In this document: in pieces, positions 42,245 to 51,359 of the stretch
Layout of the letters: each line of letters begins with the position of its first letter
How positions within the stretch are numbered: the first letter of the stretch is position 1
Position numbers and translations under genes: made by a program
The notes under the pieces: generated by a model
Database searches by the model: none
What the model saw: only the letters and a program-made list of their open reading frames with translations
What the model was told of the DNA's origin: nothing
DNA from: Korobacter sp036501185
Lineage (GTDB): Bacteria; Acidobacteriota; Terriglobia; Terriglobales; Acidobacteriaceae
Assembly: GCA_036501185.1 (NCBI GenBank)
Contig: DASYAU010000164.1
Coordinates: forward strand, 1-64,000
DNA: 64,000 nt
Direction: 5' to 3'

Positions 42245-43150
42245 CTAGCGGTGCTTGATGAATCCGCCAGTGTGCAATTCGCCGATCGCCTGGCGGATTT
42301 GCTCCTGCGTGTTCATCACGATTGGGCCATACCACGCTACCGGCTCTTCGAGCGGTTTGCCAGAGACGAGCAGGAAACGAATGCCTTCTGGTCCAGCCTG
42401 CACCACGATTTCGTCGCCGCGATCGAACAGCACGAGCGAGTGGTTGGTCGCGTCGTAGGTCGGCGTGGCTTCCGGCTTGGCGGTGTGCTCGGTGAGCACC
42501 GCGCGCGGCTCGGAGGCGTCGCGGAAGGTGCCCTCGCCGGCGAAGACGTAGGCAAAGGCATTTCGCGTGACGTCAACCTTGACCCGCTTGCGCTGATTCG
42601 GCGGCACTGCGATATCGACGTACGCCGGGTCGGCTGCGACGCCTTCCACCGGTCCACGCTTGCCCCAGAATTCACCGGAGATGATTCGGGCTTTCGTGCC
42701 GTCGTCGTCCGTGACCTCTGGGATCGCCGAGGACGGAATGTCCTGGTACCGCGGGTCGGTCATCTTCAACGATGCGGGCAGGTTCGCCCACAACTGGAAT
42801 CCATGCATGCGGCCGACGTCATCGCCCTTTGGCATTTCCTGGTGCAGGATGCCGCTGCCGGCGGTCATCCACTGGACGTCGCCCGCGGTCATCTTGCCCG
42901 TGTTGCCGAGGCTGTCGCCGTGCTCAACCGAGCCGGCGAGGACGTAGGTGATCGTCTCAATGCCCCGGTGCGGATGCCACGGGAAGCCGGCGAGATAGTC
43001 CTCGGGATGCTCGTTACGGAAATCGTCGAGCAGGAGGAACGGATCGAATTCCTTCGTCTTGCCGAAGCCGAACGCGCGCTGGAGTTTCACTCCCGCACCC
43101 TCGAGCGTCGCCTTGGTGTGAAGAATTTCTTTTACCGGTCGGAGAGACAT
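42245..43150 (-). CDS. Pirin-family cupin protein
   Basis: 301 residues from MSLRPVKEILHTKATLEG, with AAGGA upstream. The N-terminal cupin holds the metal-binding pattern GFPWHPHRGIETITYVLAGSVEH and the matching His/Glu of GSGILHQEMPKGD; the second, degenerate cupin is at the C-terminus. Pirins are often quercetinase-like dioxygenases or redox-responsive cofactors; the role here is not defined. Next to yceI on the same strand and divergent from a tetR-efflux operon, a combination that suggests redox or solvent stress. Confidence 0.9.
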   Translation of the reverse strand: MSLRPVKEILHTKATLEGAGVKLQRAFGFGKTKEFDPFLLLDDFRNEHPEDYLAGFPWHPHRGIETITYVLAGSVEHGDSLGNTGKMTAGDVQWMTAGSGILHQEMPKGDDVGRMHGFQLWANLPASLKMTDPRYQDIPSSAIPEVTDDDGTKARIISGEFWGKRGPVEGVAADPAYVDIAVPPNQRKRVKVDVTRNAFAYVFAGEGTFRDASEPRAVLTEHTAKPEATPTYDATNHSLVLFDRGDEIVVQAGPEGIRFLLVSGKPLEEPVAWYGPIVMNTQEQIRQAIGELHTGGFIKHR

Positions 43151-43213
43151 AGGTACTTCCTTTCTTGCATGCCGCGGCATTGGATGACGGGGCGCAGCAC
43201 TTCGACTCAGCGC

Positions 43214-43774
43214 TCAGGCAGCTTTGACAAACTGCACGTCGAGCGTGATGGTGACTTCTTCGCCCACCAGGATGCCGCCGGTTTCGAGCGCCGCATTCCA
43301 GGTCAGGCCGTAATCCTTGCGGTTGATCTTGGTCGTTGCCGAGATGCCGATGCGGGTGTTGCCCCACGGATCTTTGCCGGGCGCGGTCGGGCCTTCCACG
43401 GCAAACGACACGTTGCGGGTGACTCCGTGAATGGTGAGTTCGCCTTCGACCTTCAGTTGGTCGTCGCCGGTGCGGGTGATCTTGGCCGACTTGAACAACA
43501 GGGTAGAAAACTTCTCGACGTCGAAGAAGTCGGCGCTGCGCAGGTGCGCATCGCGCTGAGCTTCGCGGGTGTTGATGCTGGTGGCGTCGATGGTCGCCTC
43601 GATCTGCGAACGGGTGATGTCAGCCTCGTCGAAGGTCAGTTTGCCGGAGACTCCGGAGAACTGGCCTTTCACATTGGAGATCATCATGTGCTTGACCTTA
43701 AATTCGGCAACGGAATGGACGGGGTCTATGTTCCAGGTGGAAACGGCAACGTTCGTCTCGGCAAGAGCGCTCAT
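43214..43774 (-). CDS. YceI-family lipid-binding protein
   Basis: 186 residues from MSALAETNVAVSTWNIDP, with AAAGGA upstream of this start. The lipocalin-like YceI fold is visible in WNIDPVHSVAEFKVKHMMISNVKGQF, DFFDVEKFSTLLFKSA and LTIHGVTRNVSFAVEG. It normally binds polyisoprenoids or amphiphiles. There is no signal peptide with this start, so a cytosolic location is likely, unlike E. coli YceI. It lies upstream of pirin and is divergent from tetR, across a 217-bp region with palindromes. Confidence 0.9.
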   Translation of the reverse strand: MSALAETNVAVSTWNIDPVHSVAEFKVKHMMISNVKGQFSGVSGKLTFDEADITRSQIEATIDATSINTREAQRDAHLRSADFFDVEKFSTLLFKSAKITRTGDDQLKVEGELTIHGVTRNVSFAVEGPTAPGKDPWGNTRIGISATTKINRKDYGLTWNAALETGGILVGEEVTITLDVQFVKAA

Positions 43775-43866
43775 GATTTTCAATCCTTTCGTTGGGAGGG
43801 GTTAATCACGCTCCCGAACACAGGTATGACAATAGTCGTTATCACGAATAATATCAAGAGGAAAAC

Positions 43867-43902
43867 TTGTCATCTTGACAAAACTAACTAACTGGTTAAT
43901 TA
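43867..43902 (+). promoter_or_regulatory. Promoter and palindromes upstream of tetR
   Basis: TTGACA (43875-43880) and TAATTA (43897-43902), 16 bp apart, form a good sigma-70 promoter. TTGTCA-TCT-TGACAA (43867-43881) overlaps the -35 box, and TAAC-TG-GTTA (43889-43898) overlaps the -10 box. Both inverted repeats are candidate binding sites for the TetR-type protein encoded downstream, and may also act on divergent yceI. Confidence 0.5.
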
Positions 43903-43991
43903 TTTCGAAAGGTGGCCGTCTGCCGGTGATTTGGGGCGGCTCGCCGATTCTCCGGCGCGGGTCCACAGGCGCGGGATTTAGGTTGCGGATC

Positions 43992-44687
43992 ATGACGGTG
44001 AGACAAGCTCGGGAGATAAAGGTATCGCGCGCGGGATCGCGTGGACGGCCGGAAGAGTCGAAGCAGGCAATCTTGAAGGCGGCTCTGGCGGAGTTCGCCA
44101 ACCAGGGCATTGCCGGGGCGCGGACGGACGCCATTGCCGAGTCGGCAGGCGTGAACAAGGCGCTGCTCTATTACTACTTCGAAGACAAAGAGGGACTTTA
44201 TCGCGCCGTGCTTGAGTCGGTGCTGTCGGGATTGATGGAGCGTGAGCGCACCGTGTTCTCGGCGCCGGGTTCAGCGCTCGACAAAGTCGTGAACTACGCG
44301 GTAACCCACTTCGACTACATCGCCGAGACGCCTTCGTTTTCGCGCATTGTGCAGGGCGAGATGATGCGGGCGAGCGTCGGGAAATCGCCACACATTCAGT
44401 TCATCAGCGAAAAGTACTTCCGGAAATTGATGGAATGGCTGATGACGACATTGCAGGACGGGATGCGGCGGGGGGAGATCCGGCAGATCGATCCGGGCAA
44501 CACCATCATCAGCCTGCTGGGGCTGACTGTTTTCTATTTTGTAAGCACGCCGGCATCGCGGGCGCTGGGCCGGTTGGATCCGCTCTCGGCTGAGGCGCTG
44601 AAAAATCGCAGGGCTGCGCTAGTGGACCACGTAACCGCAATTCTTAAACCTGATATCTCTCACAACGCAAAAGGAAAGACGCTGTGA
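43992..44687 (+). CDS. TetR-family repressor of an efflux operon
   Basis: 231 residues from the ATG at 43992; the frame is open upstream to 43875 but that part overlaps the promoter. The N-terminal helix-turn-helix is ILKAALAEFANQGIAGARTDAIAESAGVNKALLYYYFEDKEGLY, here cited in parts: AEFANQGIAGARTDAIAESAG and LYYYFEDKEGLYR. The C-terminal ligand-binding half has no specific signature. It overlaps hlyD by 4 bp (GTGA), so repressor and pump are produced together. Autoregulation is likely. Confidence 0.88.
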   Translation: MTVRQAREIKVSRAGSRGRPEESKQAILKAALAEFANQGIAGARTDAIAESAGVNKALLYYYFEDKEGLYRAVLESVLSGLMERERTVFSAPGSALDKVVNYAVTHFDYIAETPSFSRIVQGEMMRASVGKSPHIQFISEKYFRKLMEWLMTTLQDGMRRGEIRQIDPGNTIISLLGLTVFYFVSTPASRALGRLDPLSAEALKNRRAALVDHVTAILKPDISHNAKGKTL

Positions 44688-45754
44688 AGCCATCGAAATT
44701 CTTTATTTTTCTCGGAGTTCTTGCCGCTCTTGCGGCGATTTTCTATATGTTCACCACGAACCACACCAGCGACGAAGTGCTGATCGGCGTGGTGGACGCC
44801 AACAATGTCGTCGTGAGCTCGAAGATACTCGGACGGATCGAACGCCTGGCGGTGGACGAGGGCACTCCGGTGAAAGCCGGGGACCTGATCGCGGTTATCG
44901 ATTCCGGCGAATTGAAAGCACAGAAAGCCGCTGCGGAAACCACGATTGCCAGCTATCGCGAGCGCGTGGCCAACGCCCGCGCCAGCGCGACCCAAGCTGA
45001 GGGTGAAACTGCTTCGGAATTGCAGAACGCGAAGGACAAACTGCAGGCGGCGAAATCGGCTTACACGCAAGCTCAAGCCGATCTGGAGCGCGTGCGCAGC
45101 GATGCCGCGAGATTGATCGAATTGGCGAAGCAGGGCGTGGCTTCGCAGGCTGATAAAGACCGGTCGGACGCTCAACTTCGTGTAGCGCAGGCGGCAGTGC
45201 AGACCGCCGCGGACCAGGTGCATGCGGCGGAGTCCGATGTGAACACCTACACCGCACGGTTGGAGCAGGCGAAGGTGGCAAAGAGCACGCTGGCCGGATC
45301 GCAGCAGGATGTGCGGACCGCGGAAGCGCAATTGGCGGAAGCGGAAACGCGGCTCGGATACACGCAGGTGGTTTCGCCGGTGAATGGCGTAGTGAACGTG
45401 CGTGCCGCACGCGAAGGTGAGGTTGTAAATCCCGGGCAGGCGATTGTGACCGTGGTGGACTATGGCGACACCTGGGTGTACGCGGCATTGCCAGAGACGG
45501 ATGCAGGTTCGATCAACATTGGCGACACGCTCACGGTGAAGTATCCGTGGGGCGCGACGGAGCAGGGAAAACTTTTCTATAAGGCGGCCGAAGCTGATTT
45601 CGCCACGCAACGCGACGTGAGCCGCACCAAGCGCGACATCAAGACGATTGCGATCAAGGTGCGGGTGCAGAACACCAGCGAGGGCAAGCTTGTGCCTGGG
45701 ATGACGGCCGAAGTGCTCGTCCCGAAGAACAAGCAGGGCGGCGGTGGCAAATGA
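44684..45754 (+). CDS. HlyD-type periplasmic adaptor
   Basis: 356 residues. One N-terminal membrane anchor (FFIFLGVLAALAAIFYMF), then the lipoyl half (NVVVSSKILGRIERLAVDEGTPVKAGDLIAVID), a long coiled-coil hairpin rich in Ala/Glu/Gln (about 85-215) and the second half (RLGYTQVVSPVNGVVNVRAAREGEVVNPGQ, split motif). The GTG start overlaps the tetR stop, with AAGGAAAG upstream. Works with the ABC exporter encoded next and an outer-membrane channel not found here. Overlaps the ATPase gene (ATGA). Confidence 0.9.
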   Translation: MKPSKFFIFLGVLAALAAIFYMFTTNHTSDEVLIGVVDANNVVVSSKILGRIERLAVDEGTPVKAGDLIAVIDSGELKAQKAAAETTIASYRERVANARASATQAEGETASELQNAKDKLQAAKSAYTQAQADLERVRSDAARLIELAKQGVASQADKDRSDAQLRVAQAAVQTAADQVHAAESDVNTYTARLEQAKVAKSTLAGSQQDVRTAEAQLAEAETRLGYTQVVSPVNGVVNVRAAREGEVVNPGQAIVTVVDYGDTWVYAALPETDAGSINIGDTLTVKYPWGATEQGKLFYKAAEADFATQRDVSRTKRDIKTIAIKVRVQNTSEGKLVPGMTAEVLVPKNKQGGGGK

Positions 45755-46785
45755 TGATGAAAGACGGAACCAGCGCCCCAAACCCGAATGCGGCGATCGA
45801 GGTGGACCACATCACGAAGAAGTATGGCGACTTCACCGCGGTAGACGATGTTTCCTTCGCGGTGGATAAAGGCGAGATCTTCGGACTGCTCGGCCCGAAC
45901 GGCGCAGGCAAGTCCACGCTGATCCGCATGATGACCACGCTCATTCCGATTACCGGTGGCAAGGCGTACATCAACGGGCACGACGTTTCGAAAGAACCGG
46001 ACGCCGCGCGCTGCGCGATGGGCGTGATCCCGCAGGCGCTGACCAGCGACATTGACCTGACGCTGGAAGAGAACCTGAGCATTTACGCCAAGCTGTATGG
46101 CGTGCCCGCAGTGCAGCGGAAGAAGAACATTAACGACTTGCTCGAGGCCGTGGACCTGACCAAGTGGCGTCACGCGCAGACGAAGACCTTGTCGGGCGGC
46201 ATGCGGCGCCGGCTGGAGATTGCGCGCGGGCTGATCCACAACCCGAAGATTTTCTTCCTCGATGAGCCGACTACCGGCCTCGATCCGGTATCACGCGTGG
46301 CGGTGTGGGAGATGTTGACGAAGATCAAGGACGAGCGGCACCTCACGGTGCTGATCACCACGCACTACATGGACGAAGCCGACCGCTTGTGCGACCGCAT
46401 CGCGATTGTGGATCACGGCAAGCTGGTGGCGCTCGACAGCCCCATGTCGCTGAAGATGAGCGTGCCTGGGTCGAATGTAATCGAAGTGCAGTTCCTGAAT
46501 CCGCCGGCGGACTGGCAGCAGCGTCTCGAGAAGCTCACCGATGTAACGTCTGTGCGCCATGAAGGTGCGGACATGTATCGCATCCTCAGCGGCGACGGTT
46601 CTGCAACGACGACGCAATTGGTAGAAACCGCGGTCGGCGCGAAGGTGCAGCTCAAATCGCTGAACGTGCAGAACACAACGCTGGACGATGTATTCGTCCA
46701 CTACACAGGACGACAGTTGCGCGACGAACAGGTGAAAGCAACCATGGGTTACGTGATGCCCGCGCGTCCGGGGATGCAGCCATGA
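45751..46785 (+). CDS. ABC exporter ATPase
   Basis: 344 residues. Walker A GPNGAGKSTLIRMM at about residue 48, Q-loop VIPQALT, signature LSGGMRRRLEIARG, Walker B IFFLDEPTTGLDP and switch His ITTHYMDEADRL. The last 100 residues form the extra domain of drug-export ATPases (DrrA/YhhF type). Coupled by 4-bp overlaps to hlyD upstream and the permease downstream. Confidence 0.93.
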   Translation: MMMKDGTSAPNPNAAIEVDHITKKYGDFTAVDDVSFAVDKGEIFGLLGPNGAGKSTLIRMMTTLIPITGGKAYINGHDVSKEPDAARCAMGVIPQALTSDIDLTLEENLSIYAKLYGVPAVQRKKNINDLLEAVDLTKWRHAQTKTLSGGMRRRLEIARGLIHNPKIFFLDEPTTGLDPVSRVAVWEMLTKIKDERHLTVLITTHYMDEADRLCDRIAIVDHGKLVALDSPMSLKMSVPGSNVIEVQFLNPPADWQQRLEKLTDVTSVRHEGADMYRILSGDGSATTTQLVETAVGAKVQLKSLNVQNTTLDDVFVHYTGRQLRDEQVKATMGYVMPARPGMQP

Positions 46786-47894
46786 CGAGAATGTGGGCAA
46801 TTGTCGAACGAGAGCTGCGTAAATTTGTACGTTCCCCAGCACTGATGCTGGTTTCCATGGTGCTGCCGCTGGTGCAGCTCATCATTTTGGGCAATGCGTT
46901 TGGCGGTAAGATCCGCGACGCCAAGATGGGGGTGGTGGACCAGGACCACGGAACCCAGTCGGTGAAGCTACGCGAGGCGTTCTCGGCGGTCGAAGCGAAC
47001 ATCCGCACCTTCAAGGTCGTTTACTACGACAACGACGTGCAGGCGAAGGAGGATGTGCGCACCGGCAAGATCCAGGCCGCAGTCATCATTCCGCCTGAGT
47101 ACTCGCGCAAGTTTTACGAGCAGAACCATCCGCGGATCGGCGTAGTGGTGGACAACACTGACAACTTCATTGCCGGCTCACTCGAAGCGGAGATGCAAGC
47201 ACTGGTCGACTCGCTGAACAATCCCACGGTGCAACCACGCATCCAGCAGCAAATCGCGCTGGAGATCGTGGAGCTTTATCCCTACGTGGAGTACATGAAG
47301 TACCTGCTGCCAGGCTCGATTTCGCTGGCGATGTATATCTCGGTGATGATTGGCGGCGGAATGCTGTACATCGACGACAAGGCCCGCGGAGTACACGAGG
47401 GCTACCTGGTCACGCCGATCACGCGCTTCGAGCTGGTGTTCGGGCTGAACATCGCCGGCGCGATTAAGGCGGTGATTGCGGGCATCTGCCTCACGGTCAT
47501 GGGGTCACTCATCGCGGGGGTATCGAATTTATTCCATTTTCGCAATTTCTTCGGCGCGCTGCTGATGATCATCGCGACATCGATGGCCTTCAATACGATG
47601 ATGTTCCTGCTGATGGTGCGGGTGGAAGACCCGCTGGTGCCGCGTGCCATGTTCGGGGTGCTCAACACGCTGCTGTATTTCCCGAGTGGCGCGGTGTACC
47701 CGATCTTTTCGTTCCCCAAGTGGCTGCAGGTCATTGCATACGCGGATCCATTCAGCTACGCGGTCGATGGTTTTAAGGCCGTTCTGCTGAAAGATGCCGG
47801 GCTGGGCGCAATTTGGCACGACGTGGCGTTCCTGACGATATTTGCGGTCATCACACTGGCAGCCGCTACGCCGTTATTCAAGCGCTCTTTGTAG
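46782..47894 (+). CDS. ABC-2 type exporter permease
   Basis: 370 residues with the ABC-2 layout: one N-terminal helix (LMLVSMVLPLVQLIILG), a large external domain (about 40-190, LRDAKMGVVDQDHGTQS), then five helices including SISLAMYISVMIGGGMLYI and YFPSGAVYPIFSFPKWLQ. The EGYLVTPITRFELVFG cytosolic loop is family-typical. It completes the tetR-hlyD-ATPase-permease operon, predicted to export a drug or lipid-like compound. Confidence 0.9.
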   Translation: MTRMWAIVERELRKFVRSPALMLVSMVLPLVQLIILGNAFGGKIRDAKMGVVDQDHGTQSVKLREAFSAVEANIRTFKVVYYDNDVQAKEDVRTGKIQAAVIIPPEYSRKFYEQNHPRIGVVVDNTDNFIAGSLEAEMQALVDSLNNPTVQPRIQQQIALEIVELYPYVEYMKYLLPGSISLAMYISVMIGGGMLYIDDKARGVHEGYLVTPITRFELVFGLNIAGAIKAVIAGICLTVMGSLIAGVSNLFHFRNFFGALLMIIATSMAFNTMMFLLMVRVEDPLVPRAMFGVLNTLLYFPSGAVYPIFSFPKWLQVIAYADPFSYAVDGFKAVLLKDAGLGAIWHDVAFLTIFAVITLAAATPLFKRSL

Positions 47895-47936
47895 CGTTGC
47901 GGTGTCTAATAGTAGAGTGATAGCGGACTCGAACGC

Positions 47937-48386
47937 ATGACCCTTTTTGAAGCTAAGGAATACGATCCGTCGCGCGATCGGCGGCGACGGAACATCATCA
48001 TCGTCGTCGTCGTGTTTGTCATCCTGGTGGCTGCACTCGGTTGGCACTTCCGCTACTGGCCGGAAGAACACGTTGTCGACAAGTTCTTCGATGCGCTCCA
48101 GCAGAAGGACTACGAGAAGGCCTACGGCATCTGGTTCAACGACGCGGACTGGAAGCAGCACCCTGACAAGCACAAGGATTACGACTTCCACAGCTTCTAC
48201 CTGGACTGGGGGCCGGGAGGCCAGTGGGGGCTGGTGCAGAATCACAAGATCTATACGACCGTCGGCGGCGGCAGCGGCGTGACCGTGGTGGTGATTGTGA
48301 ACGGGCGCAGCGAGGCGGCGAACGTTTGGGTGCAGAAGGGCGACAAGACGATGTCGTTCCCCCCACGGGAGTACGAGCCGCAATAG
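47937..48386 (+). CDS. Single-pass membrane protein with NTF2-like domain
   Basis: 149 residues. A basic N-terminus (DRRRR) is followed by one helix (NIIIVVVVFVILVAALGW) and a periplasmic domain with FFDALQQKDYEKAYGIWF, typical of small SnoaL/DUF4878-like domains. Ends PPREYEPQ. It is 42 bp downstream of the efflux permease but may have its own promoter. It converges on the GWxTD gene (4 bp between stops). No function assigned. Confidence 0.6.
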   Translation: MTLFEAKEYDPSRDRRRRNIIIVVVVFVILVAALGWHFRYWPEEHVVDKFFDALQQKDYEKAYGIWFNDADWKQHPDKHKDYDFHSFYLDWGPGGQWGLVQNHKIYTTVGGGSGVTVVVIVNGRSEAANVWVQKGDKTMSFPPREYEPQ

Positions 48387-48390
48387 GTAG

Positions 48391-48852
48391 TTACTGGATC
48401 AGCGTGAATATCCCGCTATGCCATTCTTGTACAGGTCGGTGCTGGTATCCCGATGTGTTTCCTATTTCATCCGGCGGCCCGAGTAGGATGTAAGCCTTAC
48501 CCTGATCAGTCTTCCATCCCGGAGCCGATCCGCCGGCGAAATGCTCGTTGGCAAAGGCGATGCGCCGGTAGTGTTCTTCCTTGAATGGGTTCTCGGTCGC
48601 GCCGGGATTGGGATTACGCTTCTCCCAGAAGGCGATGATAAACGCGTCGCGTGCGCGATCGTCGTTGAGCTTGAAAAAGTCGGCGCGTTCCCGCGCGGTG
48701 ATGATGTAAGTGACGTCTTCGTCGAGCCAGCGGTCGTAGACGCCCGGAGGATGCAGCGGCGATCCAGGTACGGAGGACTGCGCGCGCGCGACGGCAGTGC
48801 ACAAAGCGAAAAATGCAGTTACCGCAATAATTCTGGTGCGTAACACTGACAT
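48391..48852 (-). CDS. Exported GWxTD-domain protein
   Basis: 153 residues with a signal peptide (ITAFFALCTAVARA region). The GWxTD domain is complete but short: DVTYIITARERADFFKLNDDRARDAFI, FWEKRNPNP and the diagnostic SAPGWKTDQGKAYILLGPPDEI. Proteins with this domain are common in acidobacteria and usually have additional repeats; here the domain stands alone. The location is the periplasm. Function unknown. Confidence 0.8.
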   Translation of the reverse strand: MSVLRTRIIAVTAFFALCTAVARAQSSVPGSPLHPPGVYDRWLDEDVTYIITARERADFFKLNDDRARDAFIIAFWEKRNPNPGATENPFKEEHYRRIAFANEHFAGGSAPGWKTDQGKAYILLGPPDEIGNTSGYQHRPVQEWHSGIFTLIQ

Positions 48853-48892
48853 GGGCAGCCCCCAGCTTTTCGACTCACTTCGGGTTTCGAGG

Positions 48893-49858
48893 TTAGCCCT
48901 GCTGCCCAGCGTTGGTCAGCAATTCATTCATCACTTTTTGTAAAGTCGCCTCGTTTTCGACATTGAAGGTCGTGGCCGTCTTGTCGATCTGGCGCATGAG
49001 TCCGGTCAGCACCGAGCCGGGGCCGACTTCCACGAACGTCTTCACGCCCAACTCAATCAGCTTGCGAACGCTCGCGTCCCATTGCACGGCGCCAGTTACC
49101 TGGCGGGTGAGGGTGTCGCGCGCCTGGTCGGCGGTGGTGACCTGCGCGACGTCCACGTTGCAGAGCACGGGAGTTTCGGGATTGCGGAAGTTGAGCGCCT
49201 TGAGGTCGGCGGCGAGACGATCCTGCGCGGGCTGCATCAGCGCACAATGGAAGGGTGCGCTTACGGGGAGCATGACGGCGCGCTTGGCGCCGCGCTTTTT
49301 CGCCAACTCGGCGGCACGTTCCACCGCGGCTTTATTGCCGGAGATGACGGTCTGCCCGGGAGAGTTGAGGTTTGCGGCCTGGCAGACTTCGCCTTGCGCG
49401 GCTTCTTCGCAGACTTTTTTTACTTCGTCGGCGGCGAGCATGAGGATGGCGGCCATGGCGCCTACGCCCGCGGGCACGGCTTCCTGCATGTACTTGCCGC
49501 GCTTGTTCACGGCGCGCACCGCGTCTTTGAAGTCGATAGTTCCGGCAGCAACGTGGGCCGAGTATTCGCCCAGGCTGTGTCCGGCGACGTATTGCGGGTT
49601 GATGCCCTTGGACTGGAGCACGCGCCACGCGGCCACCGAAACGGTGAGGATCGCCGGCTGGGTGATCTCGGTCATCTTGAGCCGGTCTTCGGGGCCCTCG
49701 CAGCAAAGTTGCGACAGTTTGAAACCGAGGGCGGCGTCGGCCTCGTCGAAGGTCTCCTGCGCCACTGGATACATGGCGGCCAAATCCTTGCCCATCCCCA
49801 CCGCTTGCGAACCCTGCCCCGGGAAAAGGAACGCGATGGGGCCATGTGCATGTGTCAT
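48893..49858 (-). CDS. fabD: Malonyl CoA-ACP transacylase
   Basis: 321 residues, loading malonate on ACP for fatty acid synthesis. The oxyanion loop is FLFPGQGSQAVGMGKDL, the nucleophile is Ser95 in YVAGHSLGEYSAHVAAG and the catalytic His is in SAPFHCALMQPA (about residue 203). SGNKAAVERAAELAKKRGAKRA and VGPGSVLTGLMRQI complete the family. No other fab genes lie next to it, so it is a stand-alone copy. Confidence 0.95.
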   Translation of the reverse strand: MTHAHGPIAFLFPGQGSQAVGMGKDLAAMYPVAQETFDEADAALGFKLSQLCCEGPEDRLKMTEITQPAILTVSVAAWRVLQSKGINPQYVAGHSLGEYSAHVAAGTIDFKDAVRAVNKRGKYMQEAVPAGVGAMAAILMLAADEVKKVCEEAAQGEVCQAANLNSPGQTVISGNKAAVERAAELAKKRGAKRAVMLPVSAPFHCALMQPAQDRLAADLKALNFRNPETPVLCNVDVAQVTTADQARDTLTRQVTGAVQWDASVRKLIELGVKTFVEVGPGSVLTGLMRQIDKTATTFNVENEATLQKVMNELLTNAGQQG

Positions 49859-50019
49859 GAATGCTCCGTAAGTGCGAAGGGAGATTCTAGAAGAAAAGGG
49901 CGGGAGGCGTCAGTGCGACGAGGTTGATCTGATGCGCCCTAGCCTCTTAGACAAGCAAGAAGTTGCACGGTCCGCATTCTCGCGGAGGACAGGCGAGCCG
50001 CCGAATCCAATACCCCGGC

Positions 50020-50358
50020 TTACTCCCAAAAGAATTGATATCGCTCAGTTACGGTGTGACTCGAGAGCTTTCCGCTCGGGGCAAAACAGAATTCGGCAAG
50101 AATATAGCCTTTCATAAAACCGATCGAGCTACCATAAATCCTGCCATAACTGCACTCCGCAGTAGACGAGTATCCAACATATCTCATCTTGTGTCGCGCC
50201 ATGAACGCGCGCACATCGGATTCGTTGGAATTTGAATCTAGCTCCCGAGTTACTTCCGAGTCGACTGTGCTCGGTCGTATAAGGTGAATGCCGTTTAGCA
50301 TGATTGCTACGAACATGAGCACCGCAATCGAAAATAAAATCATTCTCCGGGACTTCAT
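50020..50358 (-). CDS. Small membrane-anchored hypothetical protein
   Basis: 112 residues with AGGTACGGGG before the ATG. One N-terminal hydrophobic segment (MILFSIAVLMFVAIMLNGI) acts as signal or anchor; the rest is soluble with two Cys (TAECSYGRI and EFCFAPSG) that could form a disulphide. GC content is lower than in its neighbours. No family recognised. Independent of fabD (160 bp) and pyrB. Confidence 0.5.
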   Translation of the reverse strand: MKSRRMILFSIAVLMFVAIMLNGIHLIRPSTVDSEVTRELDSNSNESDVRAFMARHKMRYVGYSSTAECSYGRIYGSSIGFMKGYILAEFCFAPSGKLSSHTVTERYQFFWE

Positions 50359-50438
50359 ACCCCGTACCTCTATGCAAGATTCACGTAAGCCTCAAATGTG
50401 AGTTCCATCCCGGGCAATCGGGGAGAGTAGTCGTCCGC

Positions 50439-51359
50439 TTAATTTTTCGTCGCCAGCAAACTCTGCAGGATCGCCATCCTCACCTTCACCCCGTTGTTCA
50501 CCTGGTTGAGGATGCGCGACTGATTGCCGTCGGCGACGTCGTTGGTGAGTTCCATGCCGCGAATGATCGGTCCGGGGTGCATGAGGATGGCGTCTTTCTT
50601 GGCCAGGGCGAGGCGTTCGCGGGTGATCTGGTACTTCGTGACGTACTCTTCCACGCTGAGCTGGCGGCCGGCGAGACGCTCTTTCTGAACCCGTAGTGAC
50701 ATGACGACGTCGGCGCCGGTGAGCGCTTTTTCGACGTCGTGAGTGACTTCGATGCCGGGGGCGATTTTCGCCATTTCGTCGGGACAGAAGTCCGGGGGCC
50801 CACAGAAGAACAGCTTGGCACCAAATTTCGGCAGCAGATGTGCGTTGGAGCGGGCCACGCGCGAGTGATACAGATCTCCAATGATGGCGACTTTCAAGCC
50901 CTTGAAGGATTTCTTTGCTTGCAGGATAGTCATGGCGTCGAGCAGGCCCTGCGATGGGTGCTCGTGCATACCGTCGCCAGCGTTGATGATCGGAATATCA
51001 AGGTGGTCGGCCAGCAGCCAGTGCGCGCCCGACGACGGATGCCGCATGATGATCGCGTCCGCGCCGAGTGAGGCGACGGTGTAGCCGGTGTCGATCAGCG
51101 ATTCGCCCTTCTCGATGCTGGAGGCCGTTGCGGTAATCAGGATCGTGGTAGCGCCCAGCGATTTTGCGGCGAGCTCGAACGAAGATCGCGTGCGGGTGGA
51201 GCTCTCGTAAAACAGCAGTACCACGGTCTTGCCACGTAATTTGTTACTGGGACGCGCAGGGTTCATGCGCGAAGCGAGCTTCAGGATCGCGGTGATCTCT
51301 TTTGCCTCCATGCCCTCGATGCCGAGCAAAGAGCGGGGCTTCTTCGTTTTCTTCATCAT
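50439..51359 (-). CDS. pyrB: Aspartate carbamoyltransferase catalytic chain
   Basis: 306 residues. Carbamoyl phosphate binding is shown by LFYESSTRTRSSFELAAKSL and PSSGAHWLL, aspartate binding by MHEHPSQGLLDAMTI and SLRVQKERL. The C-terminal HPGPIIRGMELTNDVAD is typical. It makes carbamoyl aspartate in pyrimidine synthesis. The start overlaps the pyrR stop by one base (TAATG), so the two are co-translated. No pyrI regulatory chain is adjacent, in line with the PyrR-controlled type. Confidence 0.95.
   Translation of the reverse strand: MMKKTKKPRSLLGIEGMEAKEITAILKLASRMNPARPSNKLRGKTVVLLFYESSTRTRSSFELAAKSLGATTILITATASSIEKGESLIDTGYTVASLGADAIIMRHPSSGAHWLLADHLDIPIINAGDGMHEHPSQGLLDAMTILQAKKSFKGLKVAIIGDLYHSRVARSNAHLLPKFGAKLFFCGPPDFCPDEMAKIAPGIEVTHDVEKALTGADVVMSLRVQKERLAGRQLSVEEYVTKYQITRERLALAKKDAILMHPGPIIRGMELTNDVADGNQSRILNQVNNGVKVRMAILQSLLATKN

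Noticed and set aside
42251..43891. 546-codon plus-strand frame
   Set aside because: Antisense to pirin and yceI; both of those have strong family signatures.
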